Below are positions 1-12,214 of a stretch of 64,000 bases of DNA, in pieces. Source of the DNA: Callipepla californica brunnescens (lineage: Eukaryota > Chordata > Aves > Galliformes > Odontophoridae); contig JALIRH010000002.1 of NCBI GenBank assembly GCA_023055505.1, positions 4,086,001 to 4,150,000 of the forward strand, written 5' to 3'. A model generated the notes under the pieces. That model was given only the letters and a program-made list of their open reading frames with translations. It did no database searches and was not told the DNA's origin. The position numbers and the translations under genes are program-made. Numbering within the stretch: position 1 is the stretch's first letter; the number at the start of each line of letters is the position of its first letter.

Positions 1-1076
1 TACTCCTCCCCATTTTCTGTCTGCAGTTCTGAGTTTGTGAAGCCAACAAGACAGTTTTTACGGGCAATTTAGTCTGGCTGAAGTGTGAACAGTAGTTGCC
101 TTCAGCTCTTGTCACTCACTGACAAGAGAAGTTTCTCTGCAGAGTTGCTCCCTATACAAAAACATTTAGACACCTACAATCAGAGAGGATGAAACCAGGG
201 CCAAGGGACACACTAGTCTTCATTATATGGTAAAACTGCTTTTCTTCTCAGAACTGCTCTAAAATATGGTCTACAATTGCTTTCATATATATGATTCAGC
301 ATGGGTGGAAAAAAAATTAAATGCATTTGTGGTAAGCAGTCCTACGATAACAAAACAACAATTTGTGTAAGTATCCAAGGCAAAAGGGACTAGTAATAAG
401 TTAGTGTCAAGACTGGGGATTCATTTGTGAACATCGTGTTAAACACATTTTATTTTTAAAAACAGTCAGGCAGCATCTTTCTACACAGCATGTTATTAAA
501 ACTGACATGAGTGACTATTAACTACTGTACACATAGTTGTCATAACTCATGTTTTATTATGCAACAACAGGTAAGTACATAAAAGTTCAATGTACTGTAT
601 TACATCTTATTTAGATCACTGTTCCAGTGAAATATAGTGTCACTAATAGATTTCCTCTACTAGCAATTCCATAGTAAATTACAAACAAAGTCAATGAAGC
701 TAATCCTCTTGTAATTTATTCAACATGATTTTTCCATTTATATTCAAGGTTCATTTTGACAAATATACTACATCATTCAAAAAAAAAAAAAAATTAGATC
801 AAACAGTGAAAAAAGCACTCGTCTCATGAGATCAGAATTGAATAGCTACTCTACATTTAAACAAACTTCAATAGAGTGGCCTTCATCTACTGTGTTTAAG
901 GATAAAAATTATAACAGCTACCTGAGACCACACATAAGAACAGTGATTACAAAGACCTGCCTGGTTACTACTCTGTCTCTGACACAGGACAATTGTAGAG
1001 AAAGGTTATTTCATGCACTGAGCGCGCCAAGGGAGTATTTTCCTCCTAGTGTTGAGCAGGCAATAATCTGACTGTC
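1..1076. other. AT-rich unique sequence, possible minus-strand 3' UTR
   Basis: No repeat or long frame. Contains a 13-base A run at 780-793 and the minus-strand AATAAA hexamers at 715, 553 and 448 mentioned for the possible exon at 1,077-1,221. Confidence 0.4.
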
Positions 1077-1221
1077 TCAGACAAAGTCTTCATCAAGATC
1101 ATTGTTTTTATCAGATTCCTGTATCTTCAGTAACTGTGTGGAAATCTCACTTGGACAATTTTCCACTGTTATGTACAGTTATGTCCTGTGGCAGTAAGCT
1201 GGAAGTTTGGTTATGATCTTT
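1077..1221 (-). other. possible terminal coding exon, minus strand
   Basis: On the minus strand a fair splice acceptor (ctattttttcag, complement of 1,222-1,233) leads into 24 open codons, KDHNQTSSLLPQDITVHNSG and four more, ending in TGA at 1,149-1,147. An overlapping frame is open from 1,178 and ends ESDKNNDLDEDFV and TGA at 1,079-1,077, which also looks like a protein C-terminus. Which frame would be used, or whether a frameshift joins them, cannot be decided. Three minus-strand AATAAA signals follow (715-720, 553-558, 448-453). Both frames are short enough to arise by chance. Confidence 0.2.
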
Positions 1222-1417
1222 CTGAAAAAATAGTTTCACTTGTTTGCATTAAATCAAATGTTTGAACATTTAAGTTGATGGTAAATTAATTACAATTTCC
1301 TATTTATTTTATCCTCCTCAGTCATCATTTTCTTTCTCCTTTGACTTCTTTCTTCTTCACATGTTAGATTCTTCTTCTATTAAATCTGTATAAAGACCAA
1401 GTACCCTTCTTTCCATC

Positions 1418-2115
1418 CCCAGAGTGCCCTGGATTTAGAAGAAGCCCTTCAGTAAGGCCTTTGACGTTATCCCACATGATCATAATAGACAAGCTGTTAA
1501 TGCATGGACTGTATTGGCAGGCTGTGAAATGAACTGAAAAGTGGCTGAATGTCTGGTCCCAGACAGTGATGCTCAGTGGTACAAAGTCTAGCTGGTGTTC
1601 AGCTATATAGCGATGTACTTCAAGGGACAATATTGTGTTCAATCTTCTTCAAACAATTAATTATCTAGACAACGGGGTAGGATCTACTCTCAAAAAGCCT
1701 GCAGATAACACAAACCTGGGAAATGGATGATATACCAAAAGGTCATGCTCTGTCCAGAGTGAATTTTGAAGCTGGAGAAATGGGCCAGTAAGAATATCAT
1801 GAAGTTCAATACAGAGGAATGTAAAGGTCTTCTCCTAAAGAGAAACAGTCCCTTGCACCAGTACATGATGAATGCCACTCAGTTAGTTGTAAAGTAGCTC
1901 TGTAGGAAAGAACAGGGGGGATCCTGGCAGATGTCAAGCTGAAAATGAGCTAGAAGTGAGCCCTTGCTGCCAGGAAAGCTAATGTTATCTTGGGCTACAT
2001 TGGGCAAAGAATTACTAACAAATCATGAAAGGTGATCCCTTCCCTCTGCTCAGCACTGGTAAGGCTACATCTGGAGTAGTGTGTCCAGTTCTTTTCCCAC
2101 CAGTATGAAAGGAAG
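1418..2115 (+). mobile_element. CR1 LINE fragment, reverse transcriptase region
   Basis: Plus-strand CR1 ORF2 fragment. The frame-shifted remnants KAFDVIPHD (near 1,460) and LKKPADNTNLG (1,692-1,724) correspond to RT motifs. The catalytic FADD box reads PADN (1,698-1,709), so Phe and the second Asp are lost. It continues through the post-RT region (ctcagcactggtaaggctacatctggag, near 2,048) and stops at the junction with the next CR1 piece. Confidence 0.7.
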
Positions 2116-2600
2116 ATTCAGGGATTTACAGGCCAGAAAGCCTCACTTCAGTGCTTGGGAAGATTATGGAACAGGTTCTTCTGGAAGAAATGACAAGGTA
2201 CATGCCATAGACAAGGATATAATCCAAGACAGCCAGCATGGCTTCACCATGGGCAAATAGTGCCTGACCAATATGGTAGCTTTCTACAATGTACTGGTGG
2301 CATCAGTTGACAAAGGAAGACCAACCAGTGTAATTTACTTAGACTTCTGTAAGGTCTTTGACATAGTCCCATATCACATCCTTATTTCTGTATTGAAGAT
2401 CTATAAATTTGAAAGGTAAATTCTGTGGTGGATAAGGAATTGTCTGGATGGCTACAGCCAAAGGGTTGTGGTCAATGGTTCTATGTCCAGGTGGAGGATG
2501 ACGATGACTGGACTCAGGGGTCTGTCTTGGAGCTGAGGCCCTTCAACATTTTATCAGTGACCGAGATGGTGGAATCAAGTGCATTCTCAACACGTTTGCT
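2116..2600 (+). mobile_element. CR1 LINE fragment, RT 5' part
   Basis: Plus-strand CR1 that restarts at an earlier RT point than its left neighbour ended, so it is a separate insertion. Starting from gggatttacaggcc, one can follow with stops the motifs for S-L-T-S-V-x-G-K-I-M-E-Q, a D-F-x-K-x-F-D block near 2,340 and the pre-FADD region near 2,520-2,590. It meets the inverted copy at about 2,600. Confidence 0.7.
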
Positions 2601-3200
2601 GTCTTGCTGAATGGCAGCACAGCCTTCTGGTGTGTCAGCCATTCCTCCTAGTTTTGTTTTATCAGCAAACTTGCTGAGGGTGCACTCTATCCCCTCATCA
2701 AGGTCATTGATGAAGATGTTAAACAAGACCAGACCCAGGACTGACCCCCAAGGAACAAAACAAAATACTCCTGTGGACTCCAACTGGACTCCGTGCCATC
2801 AAACACAACGCACTGAGCTCTGCCAGTCAGCCAGTTCTCAACTCACCTTACTGTCCACACATCTACTACACGCTTCCTCAGCTTTATTATAAGGATGCTG
2901 TGGGAGACAGTGTCAAATACATTACTGAAATCAAGAAAGACTACATTTACTGCTCTCCCCCCATCTACCCAGCCAGTGATGATGTCATAGAAGGCTACCA
3001 ACTTGGTGGAGCATGACATCTCCCTGAAGAACCCATGCTGACTACTCCTGATAACCTTCTTCTCATCCAATTGCCTGGAGATGGCATTCAGAACAAGCTG
3101 TTCTAGCACCTTTCCAGGGATGGAGGTGCGTCTGGCTGACCTGTAGTTTCCCAGTTCAATAAATGGTTCTTTGGCATCTCTTAGCTGTTTTTAAAAAACA
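2601..3200 (-). mobile_element. CR1 LINE fragment, RT region, inverted to its neighbour
   Basis: Minus-strand CR1 with two readable stretches. One covers about 2,850-3,109 (SSQHGFF, VVFLDFSNVFDTVSH) and the other about 2,600-2,783 (VLFNIFINDLDEGIECTLS, then FADKTKLGG). The FADD box is FADK (2,658-2,669), which removes a catalytic Asp. The right end is near 3,200. Confidence 0.75.
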
Positions 3201-3975
3201 GCAATTTTCGCAGAACAAATACTGAGTTTATAACTAATGAGAAGCATTGGTCTGGTAAGCTGAAGACTGTTCTCCCTTCTGTAGGCACTCAAAACAATGA
3301 GTTGTAATGCCAGCTGCAGTGCCGCATCCAGCAGGCACCCAGGCCTGCACTATTCCCTGGGATTTATGGAAATTTTATGCCAAATTTCCAAGATAATCCT
3401 CTTGTGAATAGACACTTTAGACTTCTTGATTCTCTGGCAAATCCTTTCCTTGGATCTTTCCAGCAATACTGTCTTTTGGCTGCTGGTTCCTGTGTTAATC
3501 AGAATGCAGAAATGAGTGGAGCACATTTATGTAAGAATAGTTACAAAATCTGCTTCAGGAAAATATGCAGTAAACTACTTAGTCTCTGTCCTTAGAGGCA
3601 TATTTTTAAAGTTCATTTATTTATTTTTAAAATGTTCATTTATGTATATACAGTAATATCATTATAAACCACTCAATCCAATTAGCAGCACCATGAAAAA
3701 GGGATGGAGGTTTTTGTTTGATTCAATTGTAAGCAAATGAAGCAGTAATAAATCCCCAATTAGCACTGAGGAAAATAGGCTGAAGGATTTTTTTCCCTAC
3801 AATTTCACTGTAAACAAAAATGTGTGGCTGGCATTCAAGAGGAAGGAAAATACAATTTAAAGACACTTTAAATCTTCAGTGATTAATGTCATGCCAAGCG
3901 ACTCATTAAAATTTCCATAAAAATATGACCATAGAAAAGAATTCTCTTCTGAAGAAAAATCAAATGTAATTAAGA

Positions 3976-3992
3976 AGAGAGAGAGAGAGAAA
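3976..3992. repeat. (AG)n microsatellite
   Basis: About eight AG units in an A/G-rich stretch. Confidence 0.8.
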
Positions 3993-4082
3993 GAACGGGG
4001 GAAGAATTACCAGACCAAATCAAGCTAACTTCAACTAAGCTGCCAAATAATTCATTTCAAGGGGAACAGTCAGACCCTTGTA

Positions 4083-4290
4083 GAGGGCATCAAACTGGGA
4101 CTCAGAAGGACTGCACTCAGGTCCCAGTGTTGTATCAAATACTTTGTGTGACATCTGGCAAAGGACTCATCCATGGCTTGGTGCCTTGGGCATGCAGTAA
4201 AGATTATGACAACTCCCTTCTCCTACTGTTGGACAGTCTTGTTAATATTGTTTGAGAGTTTGTGGTGAATGTGTAAATTAAGACCGTGGT
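4083..4290 (+). repeat. MIR-like ancient SINE remnant
   Basis: The order of short blocks follows the MIR core: actcaggtcccagtgttgt, then ctttgtgtgacatctggcaa (MIR: tgtgtgaccttgggcaa), then ggcttggtgcctt. Substitution is heavy, as expected for an element that predates birds. There is no terminal duplication to confirm it. Confidence 0.4.
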
Positions 4291-6254
4291 GATAGTAAGA
4301 TTAGTTGTACCTTTCTTGTGGTGTGATAGAGCAAGACATGGGTAGATTGCAAGGTATTGAGGGTGTTAGGACCTCCTCCTGTTGGCACCAAGTACATAGT
4401 TTTGAGCATCAGACCCCAAAGCATCATTTTCCACTCCCAACTTTTGAGTATATCTATGCATCTGTCTCATAGCATTATGACTTGAACTGATATTGGACTG
4501 CTTTATGTCACAGATTTACACTGCTGATGGTTTTTCAGTGCTCTCACTGATTTGTGACACCATTCCTGCCACAAAGAACATTGCAGGGCTGTGTTTTGTC
4601 AGGAGTCTGGCACCAATATCCCCCAAACACTCAGATTTTTGTATTGCAGCCCCCAGCAAATAGTTAGAGGTTTGGCTTTAGCTGTGTTGTTCAGCATACA
4701 TGCTGATTCACGTCTCACTCTAGCACAATCTATGCTATTTTTGAATCAGTAAGGATGTAATTCAGGTGGTCTGGCAGGCCTGTTGTGTGTAGTGAAAAAA
4801 TGATAGAAAAAAGAAAAAAAGGCATTATCTCAATTTCATCATTTCTTTCTCAGTTAGTGACTCCTTCACTTCGATTATCACAGGCAAAATGTTGATCACA
4901 TTTGATTTCCCATTAGTTAGAGTGCTTAGTATTTCTTGAATGTTTGTTTATAAACAGGAAAAATACAAAAACCTGTTTCATAAATGGCACCATATATTGC
5001 AGATATCCTATGAGGAGTCAACATGAGAGAAATGCTTTTTGAACTCAGAACACAAACAGAGAGGGGAGAAAGAAAGGGACCAAACACTGGTTATAGTCCA
5101 TATTTTAGACACCTAGACTAAGTATTTAATCTGCCTTTCTCTACTCTGTTGTAACTCTCTGTTCTCTATTGTAACTTCTCCTCTATTGGCAGTGAAGAGG
5201 GTCAGATTTGGAAGCCTAAACCAGGCTGGCCACACTGCTCTTGAACAGAAATATCATGACTTTTGCATGCCCAATCAAAGCATCTTCCTTGGGCTGCCTG
5301 ATAAGGCCCCAGAACTCTCAAGGTACGTCTAACAGCAACCAACGACTATAATTGGCCCTTGAAGTAAAATGAATGGCTCAGTGCATACCCAGAGTCTCTA
5401 TAGATCCATCCAGGCACTGTCCCAGCTGTGATAGTCCCTGAGCACTGACTTGCAGAATTAATGTAGTCATAGGCTGAAAGCCCACCGGGGTGATGATAAA
5501 AGCTGAATCATCTAAGATCATCATCTCTGTAAAGTGAAAAGTCATTTATAGCTGTAAGACCAAAAAGTGGCAGCCTAGATTCTCATCTTGAGGCCAAATA
5601 CAGTAGATACAAATAACTTGCACCCCTCATAAAGTAAAATTTTCCCTCATTAAACAAAGATGCATGCGGTGCAGTGTTCAGCAGTTTGCTCTTTTATATC
5701 CAGGCTCTGATTGTTTTATTTTTATCCTTTAAGAGAAATCAGATGTTAAAGAGGAAGCTATTCTTAGGCTGACTGTACAAGTGATCAAGCCAAGCATATC
5801 CATATAAGACAGCTGCTGGCAAATGACAACCAGGGTTGTGCTTTCTGTGCAGAAACAGCAGTGTGAGTGCTGGGCATGCAGACATGGCACCCTTGGGGAG
5901 CAAGAGAGGAGCTGTCATTGCTTTTCTGGTTCTCATCTCAGCTTCTCATAAGTGTAGGAGTCTCTTTATAAGAAAAATTCCCATGAGATATTTAATTCCT
6001 TGGTGTCACCATATCATTTACATAGTCATTAGCCCTTCTGAAGAGGCTGGCTTCAACAGCAATGCCCCACAGCAATACACTGAGCTAGATGACACTTTTT
6101 GGAGTTCATCAGGGGTTCTTGGCAGGTAGATGAGCGTGGCGAGATGAGGTGATGCAGTCACTAAGGCATGACATTGCATGGTCTCTTCCTTTCACTTGTA
6201 ATTGCCAGAATCTCATCAAAGAAAAGTTCATGACAGTGTGATGAAACATTGCTC

Positions 6255-6728
6255 TACAGCACTCTCTACAGGCGAGCAAGTCCCTTAGCAGCTGGTGTGG
6301 CCTTACCCCTAGTGCTGTGAGCAGGTTTGGGCATCACATGAAAACACTAGAGCATCCAGAGGAGGGTGAATGGTCTAGAGGTCAAAGTGTGTGAAGAGTG
6401 ACTGAGGTCCCTTAATTTACTGGTCCCAGAGCAGAGCAGACTGAGGGGAGGCTTCATAGTGGCCTGCAGGTCCGCACAGGGAATGGAGGGGTAGTATTGT
6501 CTCTGCTCTCTGGTGACATCGGCAGGGTCGGAGGAAATGGCATGGAGTTATGTCAGGGGAGGGTCGAGCTGAATGTCAGGAAAAGGTTCTTCACCTCAGA
6601 AGGTGGTGAGCATGGAACAGGTTCCACAGGGCAGTGGGCACGGCTCCAAGGTGCTAAAGTTCAGGGAACATTTGAACAACATTCTCTGATAATTTTGGAT
6701 GGTGGTAGGTGGAGCCAGAAGCTCGATC
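6255..6728 (+). mobile_element. CR1 LINE fragment, 3' part
   Basis: Plus-strand CR1 3' region, with a diverged ORF2 end and 3' UTR. Recognisable are catccagaggagggtgaa (6,353), atggagttatgtcagggg (6,541) and ttcttcacctcagaagg (6,587). The usual octamer tail is absent. It closely resembles the piece at 29,525 and likely belongs to the same subfamily. Confidence 0.7.
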
Positions 6729-6835
6729 TGTTGATCTGCTTTCAATTATATTTGAAAAAACGTAACATTCATGTGAAGTCCCTCCCTTGTGATTGCAAAA
6801 AAAGCAAGATCACAAACATTTTTAGGAAGGATTAA

Positions 6836-7795
6836 AAAAATGATACAGAGAACTACCAACCTGTTAGCCTTACTTGGAAGGTTCATGGGACAGATCCTCC
6901 TGCAAGCTATGCTAACACATATGGAAGAGAGGGAGGTGATATGGATACATACATAAATACATAAGCATGTATTTACCAAAGGCAATTCCTTCCTGACCAA
7001 GCTAATGGCCTTCTCTGATGGCATAACTGGGACAAGAGAACCACTGATATCATCTATCTAGACTTTAAAGTTTTTGACAGATTGGAAGGATACACTTTTG
7101 ATGGGGGACTGATTTGATGGACAACAATGTGGTTGCGAGATCATACCCAGAGAGAAGTGGTCAATGGCTCGATGTTGAGATTGAGATCTGTGATGAGTGG
7201 TGTTCCTCAGGGGTTCAATGCTCTTTAATATTTTCATCATTATCATCAATGGTGGGATCAAATGCATTCTCAGCAAGTTCGTGTATGATATTAAACTGTG
7301 TGCAGTCAACATGCCTAATGGACAAGATGCCACTCAGAGAGATGCAGACAGGCTCAAGCAGTTCACCCAAGAGAACTTTATGAAGTTCAGCAAATCCAAG
7401 TACTGTGTCTTACAACTGGGTCTTCAGCCTGGAGAAGAGAAGGCTCTGGTGAGACCTGATAGTGACCTTTCAGTATCTAGAGGGGGACTATAGAAACAAA
7501 GGGGACAGACTCTTTAGTAGGGTCTGCTGTGACAGGACAAGGGAAAACCATTTCCAATTAATAGAGCAGTGATTTAGATTGGATATAAGAATAAAGGTTT
7601 TACAGTAAGGGTAGTGAACTAGTAGAACAGGCTGCTCAGAGATGTGGTGAATGTTCTGTCCCTGTAGACATTAAAGCTCATGCTCTTCCAGGCTCTGTGT
7701 GACCTGATCTAGCTGTAGATGTTCCTGTTCATTGCAGGGGCTAAATAACATTTAAAGGTCTCTTTCACTCTATGATTCTATGATTCTAAGATTCT
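6836..7795 (+). mobile_element. CR1 LINE, RT region to 3' tail
   Basis: Plus-strand CR1 from an early RT motif (gagaactaccaacctg, 6,848) to the terminal octamers (tctatgattctatgattct, 7,771-7,790). RT remnants include LFNIFIIIINGGIKCILSKF near 7,210-7,280. The FADD box has decayed to FVYD (7,278-7,289). Several internal deletions shorten it to under 1 kb. Confidence 0.8.
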
Positions 7796-10700
7796 TTGAT
7801 CTTCCTGGAATCCTTCTAACTTGGGATATTCTCTAATTCTATTATTCTTAGGTAGTCTGAAACAATTTAGCAGATCTGAGAAGTAGGGAGAAACACACAC
7901 AAATCACTTAGGTTCCACAGAGAGAAAGGAAAGACACTTTAGAAATTAATTGAAATGACTTATTTGTTTTAGATCTCCCTTCTGTTTTGTGCAATCCATC
8001 AGTTCCCTGTCATGAAAAATGACATTAATTCTTCCTTTTTCCTGTCTTTCTGGGGTAGACTTCATCTCTTCCTGCATGTCCATAAAATACCTGACTTAAG
8101 TGATCTTTGTTCTCATTTAGGATATTCAGATGTTGCTGTACCAAGAAGGAACCCAACAACACGTGTGAGTGCATGTCCCCAAGCTCTTTGAATGGACATT
8201 GTCTGACAGCTCGAAGTGCCAGAAGACCTGCCTGTCCCATGGCATAGCTGCAAGCACTGTCTGACACAATAGTAATCTCTGTTTCTTGTGCTCATGCTGA
8301 AGCATAAGTGAGATGGTTAGAAGAGTCAACACTGAAACAGACTATTGGTATTGAGTCCTCAGAGACAGTAAGAATTACATGTGTTAATAAAGGTCTTTAT
8401 TCTCTTGCTCCTACAGAATTGCCAGTGAGCTTGCATCCTTTTCTGAGCTAATGATAATGAATCAGATCACTCTAGGCAAAAGTAATTAACAATATCTGTG
8501 CTTCGGTAGGCCCACACAGAGCAATATGGAGGGTATGATAATTTGGTAGAATTTCCACTCTACTTTGTTGGGATTTTTTATTAACTTCATTTAGTGCCAA
8601 ATCAGGCAGGCAAGTATGGTTGTAAATTTCCTTACTGAGACATGGCTAGCTTGTAAAATATAGAATACGAGCTCTAATGCTTTGCAGTATTTCAGAGCAT
8701 TGGTCTCTCTTCATAAATCTGAAGGATTCTCTTTTTATCTAAGTCTTTTTTGCAGCTGAAGATTCTCAGTCCTACAAAGATTGAAATCTACTCAAAACAT
8801 GGGAATGGATGGAAAAATAATCAGAATAAAGGAAAACTTTGAATGATGTATATTTCTTCATTACTGAAGGCAATAAGAAATGCAATTAATGATGAACATT
8901 CTTAGCCAGTAAATCACTTTTGCTAACAATTAATTGCAAACACTAAAAGCCGATCTGATCATGCATCAGTAATACCTGTTTGCTTTGTGTGACTAAGCAA
9001 CCAAATAGAAGAGATAGTGCCCAGCAGGGAAGTCCTGAACCAAACCCAAATCTCCAACCATACTGTTGAAATTTGCAATAGGGGTTGAGCCAGGAGAGAT
9101 GCAATGACAGCAAACATGGGAGGCAGTAGTTCTGCAGTGCTGGAAGCTCCTGGCATCTGAGTCTGTAGGGTACATACGCATTTGCACTGGTGCATGAGAA
9201 GGAAAGGACATCACGACAGCACAATAATCTGTGGTTAAATTCTCCAGAGGCCAATGGAGATTTGAATCAGTTCGTGACAGTGCTGTCCAATCTATTCCTA
9301 CTGCTCCTCCACTTGGAAAACAAAAGGTGTATAGAAATACTGTATAAAGAGATGTGTTCAGACTCATTAAGTGACATTTACCCCTTTTGGGACAGCAGCA
9401 AAGAAATGATACAAGGAATTGTGGTTACTTAACCTGTAAGAGTCTGAAGAGATATCACCTTACTGCAGGTATTAAAGGAATATACTATTCTCAATCTCCA
9501 GGGTGTATAGGGCAAAAAGTACAGCATTTAAATCATAACAACGGAGATTCAGATCAGAAAAAAAGTTTTGTAATTGTAAAAACTGGGGAAGAGGTGGGTG
9601 TTAACAAGATTTTAAAGGCAAGCTGGACAAATACTTAGTGAGAATAGTTAAAGTGTACTTAGTTCTGCCTTAAGGAGAATGGATTAATTATATATGACTT
9701 TTATTTTCTCCTAATTTACAAATAAATTGGGTGCCTGGTCTCAAGAATTCCATTCAAAAGACCCAGACAAATAGCATTTTTGCTAATAGCTTTGCTATTA
9801 ACTGAATTAATATAAGCTAATCATTAGTGTGTCTACTCAGCAGGCAATTTACTCATTGGCTTTTGCCTTCGGAGGGTCTGATCCCATCACACAACAAGGT
9901 CTGTCTGCTGAGCATTAACAACTCACTGATGTCAGTAGGAGTCAAGAGTCTTCATTCATGTCCCTAGCCCGGCTTTAATTTCTATTAAAATCCTTAAACA
10001 TTTTATTTACATCCTAAGATATTATCATAAGATCTCTAAAACTACTATGCTGTTGTTGAAGCTGATTTTGGGAAATTGACAGAAGATATGTATTCTTGCC
10101 CTTTAACTGGTTACAGAATTAATTTAACCTAACCTCATTTTCTTCACTCTAATGAATGCTATATTTAACTTGCTTTTTATACATCCAGGGGCTTATACCC
10201 ATTTAGTACTGATGACTTATGTTACCACTGGGTGATTTTTAAAAGACTTGCTTATAGGAATAGGCTTTTGGTTCCCTCCAAAAGCCCCACGCAAGCCTGA
10301 TTTCAGGAAGTAATTCTGTTCTTGGGTTTCCAGTCTAGAGCTGTAGAGGAAACTATAAACAGCTATAGAGGAATCTATATACAGCTATAGAAGAACTTCA
10401 AAGGAAGCATTGATCATTTTGACAGCTTTCTACCTCCAAGAGTTTCTGGGGATCTTGTTTTATGTCAGACAACTATCCAACATCATGAGTCCCAGACCTT
10501 GCGTGGGCAAACTGAATTCATATTCCAGAAAGCATAGATCTTGACCACCAGTTCTTGATCTTTAATGCAGGGAATTTGCAGAAATGCCTATTTCTCAGAG
10601 TACAGCTGTTTGTTATAACATAAGACTCATCCTTAATATCAGCAGACCCTTTTAACTGCAATCAGATGGGTTCAGAGGGCAAAAATATGCCCTGCCATCT

Positions 10701-12057
10701 CTCATAGCCTTTTAGTCAAAGACTTCTCTCTTTTTTCTGCTGAGACTTCTGCTCATTTAGTACACTTCTTACTGTAATTACAGTTCCCTGGTGTGTTTTA
10801 CCATCAGTTCTGGAGACACAATTTGCAGGTGGAAGCAGTCTTCTTCCCTCACTGTATCTACAGGGGAAAGTGCCAACTTTATATTTACTTCCTGAACTGG
10901 TTCTTCTGTCTTGCTGAGTGAGGTCTTTCTCTCTCACCTCGTAACACACACTGAGTATTTGCATGGGTTCAGATAGATAATTAAAGCATTCATTTCCACT
11001 CATCTGAACCCTGCTATAAATCTCCACATAGCAGAGTGTGTAGCCTTTCGGCAGAAGCATCAGCACATCTCAATTGCTTGCTGAAGAAGATCATAATGGC
11101 TGCTGACATGCTCTTTCAGCTTGTACTGTTGGGAACGAGTTCATCTTCCTGAGCCAACCCTCTGCCGTGAAGTGAAGCCCCTTTAACCTGAAAGCCACCA
11201 AGATTCCTGTTAATAATCAGGCAGAAGCTGGGAATTCACTGAAGAACTTGAAAAGGCAGGTAGACAATGCTAGGTGATGTCTTCAGAGGAGTATTGATTG
11301 GGGGGTGGGGATAGAAGGTTATTGATTCAGATTTTTCCTTTCTGTAAGATGGGAGTTCACATGCTTACTTGCCCTCTCTCTCCACCCCCCTAGAGTCCCA
11401 GGTTGCTTGTCCTTCCCCACCACAGAAGCTGTTCCACTCCATCCAATCCATGTTTTTAACAGAAGGAAAAGATTCCCAAAGTTCTCCTTAATGCTGTGTA
11501 AATCTAAATGAGTGCTAGAAAGCATCTAGGCATTCCAGGCGGCTAGGCACTGGGCAGAAGTTTCTGTGTGCTCCCTATAATGCCTTGGTCTGGTGATGGA
11601 ACACCCCATGTACACATCAGAGGAGGATAAGGAAAAACACTCAAGAAGCCATACAATCTCTCCAAACAAAAATACTATGCTTGGAAAACTCTTGAAATAA
11701 CACAGTCCAGGAGTTGAGATTCTTGGCCCTCAGAGGGAGGAGATACTAGTATTTTGAGGTCCTTTGAGGAGCTCTTCTTGTGGGTGCAGTTTGTCCATGA
11801 TCTATTTTAGCCTCTTTGAAACTCCCACAGTGCAAAATTTGATATTATTGGTTAGTATATTGTTATTCCCTTTGGATATCAATCACAGAGGGGCCTACTA
11901 TAAGCCAAAAGAAGTATCTGATGCACTAATACCTGTGATGCCACCTTTAAGTCCAGAACCATGGGATAGGATCATTCTCTATGGCTCTTCAAATTTCATT
12001 GTTTCAGGGAAATTTTTATGCAGTCAGTGAAAAGATTTCTTATCAAGGAAGACAAAT
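7796..12057. other. unique sequence, no gene seen
   Basis: Frames of up to 124 codons (minus strand, 8,993-9,367) have no recognisable motif or codon pattern. The only structure seen is the 22-base tandem at 10,339. Confidence 0.5.
10339..10404. repeat. tandem repeat, 22 bases x 3
   Basis: Three adjacent copies begin agctgtagaggaaac, agctatagaggaatc and agctatagaagaact, spaced exactly 22 bases apart. The third copy is diverged in its second half. Confidence 0.8.
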
Positions 12058-12214
12058 TGGTGGTGGGTGCCCCATCCCTGGAGACATCTGTGGTCTGGTC
12101 AGGGGCTCTAAGCAACCTGATCTAGCTGTAGATGTCCCTGTTCACTGCAGGGGAGTTGTGCCAGATGAACTTTAAAGGTCCTTTCCACCTCAGATGATTC
12201 TACGATTCTATGAA
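12058..12214 (+). mobile_element. CR1 3' end
   Basis: Plus-strand CR1 3' UTR: gccccatccctggagac, gatctagctgtagatgtccc, gttcactgcaggggagtt, ending in gattctacgattctatga. Strongly 5'-truncated. Confidence 0.85.

Larger units (their letters stand above)
3201..6254. other. unique sequence, no gene seen
   Basis: Apart from the AG microsatellite and the MIR-like remnant at 4,083 it holds only short frames. 3,700-3,960 is AT-rich and uninterrupted by repeats. Confidence 0.5.

Noticed and set aside
1364..1642. 92-codon minus-strand frame
   Set aside because: Antisense shadow of a plus-strand CR1 fragment.
2843..3109. Reverse-transcriptase-like open frame, considered as a gene or retron
   Set aside because: It is CR1 ORF2 debris: the motif order is LINE-type, the FADD box is mutated and the copy is truncated on both sides.
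6497..6835. 112-codon open frame, plus strand
   Set aside because: Lies in a CR1 3' region and runs past its end into unique DNA, so it has no independent coding support.
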